Positions 21,597 to 29,469 of a stretch of DNA of 51,649 nt are shown here, piece after piece; positions within the stretch are counted from its first letter, which is position 1; the number at the start of each line of letters is the position of its first letter. The translations under genes were made by a program, and so were the position numbers. A model generated the notes under the pieces. It was not told the DNA's origin. It was given only the letters and a program-made list of their open reading frames with translations, and made no database searches. The DNA is from Chara braunii (taxonomy: Eukaryota > Streptophyta > Charophyceae > Charales > Characeae): contig BFEA01000743.1 of the NCBI GenBank assembly GCA_003427395.1, positions 324,203-375,851 on the forward strand, read 5' to 3'.

Positions 21597-21821
21597 GTCG
21601 GGCTGCTTTGTCATGACAGAGTGTGAGCTAGCGCTATATCGACATAGACCCCGAACTTCGTACTCTCTCCGGTGGGATCGCAGAGACTCCGACTCCTGGA
21701 GGAGCGTGGATGTTAGGAATCCTCGAGTGGCCGCTCATGGGAGAGTGACTGGTCGTCTGCCTGCTGACAAGTGATATGAACCTTCCTTGCGACGGCTCCC
21801 GTATGCTCGAGCCGTTTCTAG
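21597..21821. other. Decayed 5' part of D copy 2 or spacer
   Basis: No single frame stays open. One phase gives a protein-like stretch (SGGIAETPTPGGAWM) that may be a degraded N-terminal part of the second D copy. Confidence 0.25.
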
Positions 21822-22058
21822 ACACTTAGCACGCGACGACGGGAAATTCTGCTGAGGGTGAGTATAAATGAGGAACTGTCGGACAGTGAGTACAAAGAAC
21901 TTGCGGAGGATGTCATATGGGAGCAAAGGTTAGGAGCATTGAGGGAGGTAACAACGCAGAGTTGGATGGTGTATGAGGTGACCGTATGTGTAAAGGGGAG
22001 AGTGCGCTTAGAGATAGTTCGAGACGAGACACCCACGGAAGCTCGGAGTAAGATGTAA
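21822..22058 (+). CDS. D family protein, copy 2 (5'-truncated)
   Basis: Frame open from 21,822 after an in-frame TAG, through to TAA 22,056-22,058. There is no ATG near the start (the nearest initiator-like codon is GTG 21,858), so the N-terminus has been lost or lies in another frame. It aligns with copy 1 over about 60 residues: ILLRVSINEELSDSEY against VLLKAHLYEDLTEQEC, then RLGALREVT against RLGVLACVT, and YEV shared. It shows what copy 1 looked like before the hAT-like insertion. Unknown function. Confidence 0.5.
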   Translation, partial: TLSTRRREILLRVSINEELSDSEYKELAEDVIWEQRLGALREVTTQSWMVYEVTVCVKGRVRLEIVRDETPTEARSKM

Positions 22059-22096
22059 TAGGTGCTTGAAACCTAGAGAGAGATGCACGGAAGAGG

Positions 22097-22450
22097 ATGA
22101 AAAATGTGGATGAGAGCGTGACGAGAGTCAAGGAGCATATTATAGACCCGGTATCAAAACAACTCAAGGAGCTGGGCAACAAGATTCGGGACTGCGGATC
22201 CAGCAAGAGTGAGAGTGAGTTGCGTAGAATAGAAGCAGCGACGAGAGCGTTAGAAAGATTCTTTAGAGAGGATAGAGAATTCTACAGGAGGTGGCGTCTA
22301 GACTTTCTGGACTCGAAGAGCGTAAAGGCGAGAGATCATAATCGCGAGGAACTAGAATGGTCATCAAAGTCGACGAAAAGGTCAGAAGAGTCGTTAGAGG
22401 ATACAACACCGAAAAAAAAGGAGGATGTGGAAGGGACGTCAGGACAATGA
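22097..22450 (+). CDS. Hypothetical charged helical protein
   Basis: ATG 22,097 to TGA 22,448-22,450, 117 codons. Almost wholly alpha-helical by composition: VKEHIIDPVSKQLKELGNKI, then LRRIEAATRALERFF and FREDREFYRRW. A Lys/Glu/Ser-rich tail follows (TPKKKEDVEG). A small coiled-coil protein is likely. It sits between D copy 2 and the next ORF with an intergenic gap of nine bases. No paralogue in the window and no known family. Confidence 0.5.
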   Translation: MKNVDESVTRVKEHIIDPVSKQLKELGNKIRDCGSSKSESELRRIEAATRALERFFREDREFYRRWRLDFLDSKSVKARDHNREELEWSSKSTKRSEESLEDTTPKKKEDVEGTSGQ

Positions 22451-22459
22451 AAGGAGACG

Positions 22460-22818
22460 ATGAGCGGAACGAGTCAGTATATCAATGATAAGTTTTCCAT
22501 GTATGTAGTAGGGAAGTTAGATGGATCGGTGACCTGTCTAGTGATACAATTAGAACACCTAGCGAGACTCAGCGTGATCGAAAAAGCAGAATGCACGCGA
22601 AAGACCAGACTCTGGGAAGGAGAGGAAAACGTGTGTCTGATTAAGTACGTACTATGCGTGTCTCCCTTCGATGAGTGACCCTTGTGTAGGGCGTGGCGCG
22701 AGTCCCCTAGAGAGGCTGTGAGACTCTTGGAGAGGGAGGCAAAGAAGGTTGGAGAGTTGGCAGGGGTTATAGTAGACGGCTCCGTTCTCAAAATGCTCAA
22801 GGCTCACAACCGGTACTG
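22460..22818 (+). pseudogene. Hypothetical protein with one in-frame TGA
   Basis: ATG 22,460 preceded by AAAGGAG. The frame reads 72 codons to TGA 22,676-22,678, then stays open for another 46 codons to TGA 22,816-22,818. The downstream part is protein-like (SPREAVRLLEREAKKVGELA, then DGSVLKML), so the two parts were probably one ORF of 119 codons. Other stops in the cluster replace Trp; here no paralogue is available to check. Function unknown. Confidence 0.5.
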
Positions 22819-22825
22819 AAAGGAA

Positions 22826-22954
22826 ATGATTAAGACCTTAGAGGATGTTGAAGATTTTGGAGAGATAGACGATTTCGAGACGTTCTACGTATTCTTAGAG
22901 GATTCTGCGGAGAGGATCCTGTTGTCCCTAGCGTTAACCGCGATGGGATGTTAG
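22826..22954 (+). CDS. Small acidic ORF
   Basis: ATG 22,826 to TAG 22,952-22,954; 42 residues. Strongly acidic N-terminal half (LEDVEDFGEIDDFE) followed by a hydrophobic helix-like end (AERILLSLALTAMG). It starts seven bases after the preceding stop. Too short to be certain, but its composition and position fit the compact cluster. Confidence 0.35.
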   Translation: MIKTLEDVEDFGEIDDFETFYVFLEDSAERILLSLALTAMGC

Positions 22955-22978
22955 GTGGCTCATGGAGACTGATGAGAG

Positions 22979-23476
22979 ATGCCACTACCGGAGAAGGAGT
23001 TAGCGCGAAGGAGGCGGAAGTTGTCGGGATGGAGCGGACCCCGTGATCCTGAGCATGAGAAAGTGCTCCAAGATCTGAGCGCTATTAGAAGACGAGAAAT
23101 CTTCCCCTACGAGGTAGTTAGGTACCAGGTAGCAAACAACAGTTGGGACAAAAATCAATTTTATGTAATGACCGTATACTTTCCCGACCTAGGAATACAC
23201 CATGTGGGTATTTACTTACCTAGGGAGCGCGCACAGTTCTGTGTTTACACGAGGTGCTGGAGAATAGCTGCGTGGAAGTTGAGGGAAGAGAGGAAGAGAT
23301 TAGAGGACTTGGGGAAGACTGTCGAAGTCTGTGACGACATCTCGATTTTTGACGGGTTGCCAAGGCCGCCGATTCCGGACCGAGGATTAAAGCGAAATGG
23401 ATGGGAGGCGGTAGTGNACTTTGCTAGGATGGTCGGAACGAGGAATGGTCCCAAGAAATCGACAGGAAGAGAATAG
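22979..23476 (+). CDS. C family protein, copy 2
   Basis: ATG 22,979 to TAG 23,474-23,476, 165 codons with one uncalled base. The only C copy without an interrupting stop. Order of landmarks: basic N-terminus (ELARRRRKLSG), FPYEVVRYQV (42-51), FYVMTVYF (61-68), VGIYLPRERA (76-85), a Trp/Arg helix (CWRIAAWKLREERKRLE), GKTV (112-115) and DGLPRPPIPD (125-134). The pattern of three strands around the conserved IY-x-P element suggests a small alpha/beta domain. The next paralogue starts after a single intervening base, unusually tight for a eukaryote. Function unknown. Confidence 0.6.
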   Translation: MPLPEKELARRRRKLSGWSGPRDPEHEKVLQDLSAIRRREIFPYEVVRYQVANNSWDKNQFYVMTVYFPDLGIHHVGIYLPRERAQFCVYTRCWRIAAWKLREERKRLEDLGKTVEVCDDISIFDGLPRPPIPDRGLKRNGWEAVVXFARMVGTRNGPKKSTGRE

Positions 23477-23477
23477 G

Positions 23478-23981
23478 ATGGGGAGGATGANTGAAGAGAG
23501 AAACATCTGTAATCNCGACCTGGAGTTGAGGAGAGAGAGGTTTCTTNNCGNAAACAGACCGTCCGAGGANAGACTAGCGGNNGTCTGTNGCNTNTTGAGT
23601 TCTCTAGGGACGAGAGAAGCAATTCCATATGANGTAGAGAGGTATGAGNTTGTGGATAGCGGATGGGAGGAGATACGTCTTTATGTGATGACCGCCAGGT
23701 TTATCCATTTAGACGTGTATGATNTAAGGATCTACCTNCCTAGGGAAAGANAAGTAGAACTTGTATACGGTNGATNTTGGGAGCGTGCAAAAGAAATTGT
23801 AGAAGGCGAAAGAGATAAGTTACTATCGCTGAGGAGAAACGTTAACTGAAACACATGGATAATGATCTTTGAAGGACTTCCTAAACCTCCAACTCCGTAT
23901 CAGATTACACAGAGGGGAAACTTCAACAGTGTGGTTGAACTCGTCGTACGACATCAGGAGTTTGATGGCAAGAGGAGGTGA
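23478..23981 (+). pseudogene. C family protein, copy 3 (one in-frame TGA, many Ns)
   Basis: ATG 23,478 to TGA 23,979-23,981, with an internal TGA at 23,847-23,849. Landmarks EAIPYxVERYE, RLYVMTARF, IYxPRER and FEGLPKPPTP follow the family order. The internal TGA aligns with Trp in copy 1 and Val in copy 2. About 16 uncalled bases lie between 23,491 and 23,774, unlike the flanks. That suggests reads from several near-identical copies collapsed here or that the individual is heterozygous. Unknown function. Confidence 0.55.
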
Positions 23982-24171
23982 GTACCCGCTGGCGGGAGCC
24001 AGTGCAGTACAGCAAGGGTTGGGCGATCTGGAGAGGAGGACATCGATCGATTTACAAGAGTGGTTGCGAGCTTGCACTCGCGAGGGGCTACACGCTATAG
24101 AGAGTGCGATTTGTAGGGGAGTCAGGTGCCTCGAGACAGGAGTTTTAGAGGTCAAGAGAGGTCAACTATAG
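23965..24171 (+). CDS. Small hypothetical ORF overlapping C copy 3
   Basis: ATG 23,965 to TAG 24,169-24,171; 68 residues, overlapping the end of C copy 3 by 17 bases. Protein-like central helix (DLERRTSIDLQEWLRACTRE). No family recognised. Confidence 0.35.
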   Translation: MARGGEYPLAGASAVQQGLGDLERRTSIDLQEWLRACTREGLHAIESAICRGVRCLETGVLEVKRGQL

Positions 24172-24281
24172 AAGGACAGGAGGGGCGACTTTTCCTGGAC
24201 ATAGGGATTCTAGGTATTGAAGGAACGCACGAGATCCGAGATGAGAGCAGAAGACTGACAGTGATACTGAAGGCGGTTGAG
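24126..24281 (+). CDS. ORF fragment cut by a poly-T insertion
   Basis: A frame starting at a GTG gives a protein-like stretch (GRLFLDIGILGIEGTHEI, then SRRLTVILKAVE) that runs straight into 18-19 Ts at 24,282. After the poly-T, another phase reads KADIMERKIEAGVLTVYPE and stops, so the homopolymer seems to sit inside a former gene. Confidence 0.3.
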
Positions 24282-24420
24282 ATTTTTTTTTTTTTTTTTT
24301 TAAAAAGGGCCCAGTGCTCAAGGCTGATATTATGGAAAGGAAGATTGAGGCTGGGGTCCTCACAGTCTACCCGGAGTGACCGAACTAAACGTGCTGAGAA
24401 CCGGGCTCAACGTCCCTCAT

Positions 24421-24580
24421 CTGATGATGATGATGATGATGCTAATGATGATGATGATGCTTATGATGATGATGATGCTGATGATGAACTTCTACAGATT
24501 TTATGAAATCTATGAGATAGTAGTTCCAATGCTGATAGTGATGATGATGATGATAATAATGATGATGGTGATAATGATCA
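24421..24580. repeat. (GAT)n/(ATG)n microsatellites
   Basis: Imperfect GAT trinucleotide runs at 24,421-24,487 and 24,538-24,580, separated by about 50 bp of ordinary sequence. They mark the right edge of the ORF cluster. Confidence 0.9.
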
Positions 24581-25235
24581 TTAGTATGAAAAAGATTGTG
24601 CTATATCAACAATTCTAGCCTCCCTTTTTTCTTCTTCGTGAGAGATGATGAGAAAACTACACTTGCTAAACACCTCCTGAAATCCACAGCAGTTTTCCAA
24701 ACACTCAAGTATCTAAGGGATTTTCAACAAATCATAACAACACTCACCAAAACTGACTTATTATCTGACAAACTCATCCAGGCCTCGCCCCCCCTAACTG
24801 CTAGGTTACAGAGCAACGAGACTCACTCCAGCTCCGGCCAATGTCGTCCTGTGTCAGCTACCCCCAGTTATCCGTTAGGATGCCCCCTGCATAGCATCCC
24901 CAGATATCTCTACAAGGCATCGTGCCCTCACCCTCGGCAAGTTACATGACACTACCCCGGCTCCGACCAGCGTCGTTCTGGCATTGAACAACCGGGAGTC
25001 CTGAATATAACAGTCTGAATTCAGTGCAGCTTCGTACAAAACACCGGCAGACCCTAAGAGACCTCAAAATTTTTTCAAACTTCCAGGCATAACAGAAGAA
25101 ATAAAAAAACGTTTCAATCAGGAAGCTTCCACGAGTCACCACACAGAGAAACTTCCCCGCAAACCCTGTCCCATGCTGCCACCGCCGAGGAAAACCTCCT
25201 CGGTCCCAACCTGGAACAGTCCCCCTCCTTCCCCC
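24581..25235. other. Decayed repeat with protein-like remnants
   Basis: A plus-strand frame at 24,596-24,949 looks partly protein-like (FQTLKYLRDFQQIITTLTKT). In a second phase PAPANVVL and PAPTSVVLAL recur about 130 bp apart, suggesting a broken transposon-type ORF. No diagnostic domain. Confidence 0.3.
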
Positions 25236-25665
25236 TTTCCGGTGTTTAACTTAGTCGATTTTCTATTATTTACTACATCATGTCCCAAAGTGCTTTCGGT
25301 GTTTCGGTACCGAAAACGCACTTTGGGGTTTCGGTGTTTAATACATCATATCTCGGAGTGGTTTCGCTGTTTCGGTACTGAGAACGCACTTCGGGATTTC
25401 AGTGTTTAACTGAGTCGTTTTTCTATTATCTACTACATCATGTCCTAAAGTGGTTTCAATGTTGGTACCGAAAACGCACTTTGGGATTTCGGTGTTTAAT
25501 ACATCATATATCATAGTGCTTTCGGTGTTTCGGTACCGAAAACGCACTTCGGGATTTCGGTGTTTAACTTAGTCGATTTTCTTTATCAACTACATCACAT
25601 CCCGGAGTGGTTTCGGTGTTTCGGTACCGAAAACACACTTCGGGATTTCGGTGTTCAACTTTGTT
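25236..25665. repeat. 158-bp dimeric satellite related to the 81-bp satellite
   Basis: Five cores of the type GTGTTTCGGTACCGAAAACG are spaced alternately 68 and 90-91 bp apart (GGTAC at 25,306, 25,374, 25,464, 25,532 and 25,623). This is a dimer of about 158 bp. The core TTTCGGTACCGAAA is a perfect 14-bp palindrome. Each core is followed by CACTTCGGGATTTCGGTGTTTAA and, in the long monomers, by CTTAGTCGATTTTCT. Both phrases parallel CACTTCGGGGTTTTCGGG and CTTAGTCATATTTCG of the 81-bp satellite. Confidence 0.9.
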
Positions 25666-25673
25666 GATATATA

Positions 25674-26277
25674 CAGGGTCACCAACCCATACGTATGGAG
25701 GCCCCCGGGGCAACCTCCGTACGTACGGGCGTTCGGGGTCGGATCGGGATTCGAACCTGGATGGGTTCGGCCCCCGCCAAAAAATATTTCGATGCCTAAA
25801 GATATATATTTTTTTTTCAGAGTTTTTTTTTTTTGAGTCCTCTATAATGTGAGGTATATGCCTATAAAGTTTAGAGTCATTTTGTTGAGCCAAAAAAAAA
25901 TGAAGAATTTTCAAAGATGGCATTGTCAAAACGTGCTCGCCCACTCATTTTTTTCCTTCTACTTTCTGTTTTCACTTTATTTCGTCGCCTAAAAAATTGT
26001 ACTATTTTTTTAACTTTTTTCGTGAGTTTTGTATTATGTGGATTACAAATATGTAAATTTTTCGGGTATTTTTCTATGCCCCCGAAAAATAAAAAATCGC
26101 CAAAGATGGCGGTGTTGAAAACATGCTCGCGAACTCACTAGTTTCGATTCTCTTTTTTTTTTCCTTTTTTTTAGCATTCTTATTTCCGTTTTTTATTTTT
26201 ATTTTCAATCTGGCAACGAATAAGGATGTAATGCTCAGACAAATGTTGCTTATTTTATTTTTCTGCATAATATAATT

Positions 26278-26309
<32 letters not shown>

Positions 26310-26393
26310 CGCGTTTTGCTCGAACGGCCTAACACATCCCAATGGCTCCTCTACGTTCGGGCGTTCGGCCCGTCCCGAACGAAGGTTACCCTA
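25674..26393. mobile_element. Second hAT-like non-autonomous element
   Basis: Ends are CAGGGTCACC on the left and, read on the opposite strand, TAGGGTAACC on the right. This is the Y-A-G-G-G start common in hAT families. Flanks GATATATA and TATATATA match at 7 of 8 positions, though the right flank is part of a TA microsatellite. The AT-rich core shares many phrases with the element at 20,964 (ATGCCTAAA, ATGTGAGGTA, CGCCAAAGATGGCGGTGT, AGGATGTAATGCTC) and ends in poly-T. The core occurs twice in tandem here (about 25,785 and 26,000). Confidence 0.65.
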
Positions 26394-26719
26394 TATATAT
26401 ATATATATATATCGTCAAATAGAACAGTCCGGTAAACCGTAGGCAGAGAGGGTATATATATAATTAGTTAGTTAGTTAGTTAGCACGACGTATACGTACA
26501 CGGGCTCCGCGAATGTGCATAAGCGTATGCACGAGCGAGCATGCGTGTCGCGTACGTGTTTGCTCGTATCCGATTTTGGGGCCTGTGGACGTGGTCGTAC
26601 CGGGCCAGTTTGGTGGCTAGTCTTGGCCCATAGGCTAATAGGGTGGGCCGGGGGGGAAAGGGGGGGAGGGTCCAAAGTGTGGTCAGGGGCAATGTGTGTT
26701 TGTGTGTGTGTGTGTGTGA

Positions 26720-26758
<39 letters not shown>

Positions 26759-26760
26759 AG
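26391..26760. repeat. TA, TTAG and GT microsatellites
   Basis: (TA)n at 26,391-26,412, five TTAG units near 26,465-26,483 and (GT)n at about 26,698-26,756. Between them lies non-coding DNA with no convincing frame. Confidence 0.85.
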
Positions 26761-27128
26761 AAAGAGAGAGAGCCTTCAAAGAGGACGTCGTTATCTTCCT
26801 CCACCGCACTGCCATCTTGCACCTTCCCCGCACCATCGTCCTCCTCTTCCCCCACGGTCTTCTGATTCTCCTCCTCCACTTCCACATCAACTGTTTTTTT
26901 TGTTTTTTCACTGAAGGAAGATGATAATGGGGAGGAGGAAGAAGTCGACGATAGGGAGGAGGAGGAGAAAGAGGACAACGGGGAGGAAGAGGAGGAAGAC
27001 GACGTGACAAAGGGGGAAAGGAGCAGATAGACGGCTCAACGAAGAGTAAGAAGACGACGATGTGGTGGACAATTTTTTTTTTTTTTTTTTTTTGTCTTTT
27101 AACTTTTAATATTCATACCTTCTGCAGA

Positions 27129-27192
<64 letters not shown>

Positions 27193-27611
27193 ATATGCAG
27201 TAGTAAGAGACAAAGCATCCTTGAGCAACGTTAAAAGTGGAATTACAAAACAAAATACACAGTGAAGGATTTAACATTCACAAAAGAATTCTTCATATAT
27301 AAATGATGATTTCTGACCCTGGGTTCGGGAATACAACAAAAATATAATAGTTTTGTGATCATATGACCATCTATACTACAATTGTACTTAGTGACTATGA
27401 AGTTATGAACAACCGCATCTCTCTCTCTTTCTCTGTGTATGTCCGTCTCCCTCTCTCTCTCTCTCTGTATGTATGTCTCTCTCTCTCTCTCTCTCTTTCG
27501 CTCTCTCTCTCTCTATATATGTACAACAAAAATATAATAGTTTTTTTATCATGTAAACACCTATATTAATTACACTTGAACTTAGTTACTATGAAGTTAG
27601 GAACAACTGCG

Positions 27612-27671
<60 letters not shown>

Positions 27672-27780
27672 CTGAGACTGTACTTGATTTCCTGTATAAG
27701 TTCTATGACAATAAAAAAAAAAAAAACGACAAAAGTCGTAGTATTACATCTCAGGTAGTCAACAATAGTCGTGCACTGCA
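26760..27780. repeat. GA/CT microsatellites and a 190-bp tandem duplication
   Basis: (GA)n near 27,133-27,192, (CT)n near 27,418-27,512 and (TC)n near 27,611-27,667. The segment starting ACAACAAAAATATAATAG at 27,333 recurs at 27,523, an offset of 190 bp, with its trailing CT tract. No gene recognised. Confidence 0.8.
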
Positions 27781-29208
27781 AATCGTCCATGAGCCCAGAA
27801 ATTCTCAAGAATTCTCTATTAATAGCGAATCAGTGAAACCTTCCAAATATACAGATAACAAGAGAAAGCAAAAATAAAAAATGCAAATTAGTTGGCAAAA
27901 AATATGAAAAACAAAAGCGACAAGCACACAGTTCTCTTCCCTTACACACAACTCCTCTTTCACTTCAAGTTTTTGGTTTTTCATTTGCAACATTATGTGA
28001 CGTTATCCTATGTCATCACTCCCGTTTTCCCGCAGGTGTAGGCGTGTATGTCTACTTGCTGCTTTCTGGGCTTTCTCTCATGCATCTGCCTTCTGAGCTC
28101 TCTACTTGTGCATCTGCCTTCTCGACTCTCTGCTCGTGCATCTGCCTTCTGGGCTCCCTGCCTGTGCATCTCCCCTCCATATGGGGAGATAAAACAACAA
28201 TTTTCTCATTCTTCTTATCTCTTTATTTATCTAATCAAAGAATTATTCTTTATTAACTTTAACATTAAAATATCAAGGACGAGCACTTGAACCATATAAA
28301 ATTTTATATGTGTACAATGTAGAGTGATTGATAAATTACTTAGAAAAAATAGAGTATTATAAATAAAGCAATATATCTTTATATTTATGTTGTAGGTAGG
28401 TACTTATTCTGATAGTAAATTCAACTCTAATCTTTATCATATATTCATAAATAAAAAAAAGGAAATTGCGGTTGTGGTATACTTTTAGTTTGAAATAAGC
28501 AACGAAATGTGCAAGTGTAGCGGGGGTTTAAAACTGCCGTAGTCATTACCCGCAATGAACCTTGGCAGATTTAGGGTAGATTTTTTTGCTCAATTTCGAG
28601 AACTGCTAAAGTTGCTCATTCTGAACATTCGGTGTGATTCCAACGCAGTTCCCCTCCCCCTTCCCCCCCCCAAAAAAAGAAAACGAGAAAGAAAATTGAA
28701 AACATATGCTTTGTTTTTTAGGCTCGGCTAAATTCAAATTTAGCCTCGTACATTGAGCCTCTGGTGTACAAATGATTTAAAACAAAAGAATCATCAATTT
28801 GAGTTGTATGATGACCACCTTTTTACTAAGTTTTTAGGACACTGTGCGGGGAAATGAAAATTGAAAAGTGTAAATCGTACCATCTGGAAAAATGTCGAAA
28901 CAACAACTCGGAACAATGACTTTCTGTGAAACAAAACCTGCCCATGAAAAGTTAAGAGATGAGGAAAAATGAATAGTCAGAAATCAAGACAAGATGAATA
29001 GCAAAATGAAGTAATCAATGATAACATAAAGTTTATCTGAAACAATAGACTTGAAGGGTGTGTGGGGCATAAAATATGAATCACATGACCCTTGTCTATG
29101 GAAGAAAGAAATACACAACAGACTGGCAAGGACTGAGTGAATAACAGATTGTGGGAAAGAAAAGCAATAGCAGCGAAGAGTTCCCAGTGCTGACCCATTG
29201 AGAAAGTG

Positions 29209-29213
<5 letters not shown>
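27780..29213. other. No gene recognised; 28-bp minisatellite inside
   Basis: At 28,081-28,178 a 28-bp unit beginning TGCATCTGCCTTCT is repeated three and a half times. The rest is AT-rich with no domain-bearing frame. Confidence 0.5.
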
Positions 29214-29255
<42 letters not shown>

Positions 29256-29410
29256 TTCTCTCGCTCTCTCTCCACGGATGATGGCATGGAAGGAGGAGTA
29301 GGAAGAGGAGAATAAGTCATGTCGTCCAAAAGTAGTCCCTCTGCCAATGGTCCGACCAATGTGTTTCTCCAAAGCGTCGAGTCAGGTCCTGGGGGCACTG
29401 CCCCACATAG

Positions 29411-29467
<57 letters not shown>
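29214..29467. repeat. Two long (CT)n microsatellites
   Basis: (CT)n runs near 29,214-29,271 and 29,411-29,467. Frames reading through them on the minus strand give Arg-Glu repeats and are not genes. Confidence 0.9.

Positions 29468-29469
<2 letters not shown>

Noticed and set aside
17003-23981. TGA read as Trp (altered genetic code)
   Set aside because: Genes of the same cluster end at TGA where the paralogue alignment also ends (18,092 and 23,979), and TAG interruptions occur too. Ordinary nonsense mutation explains all cases.
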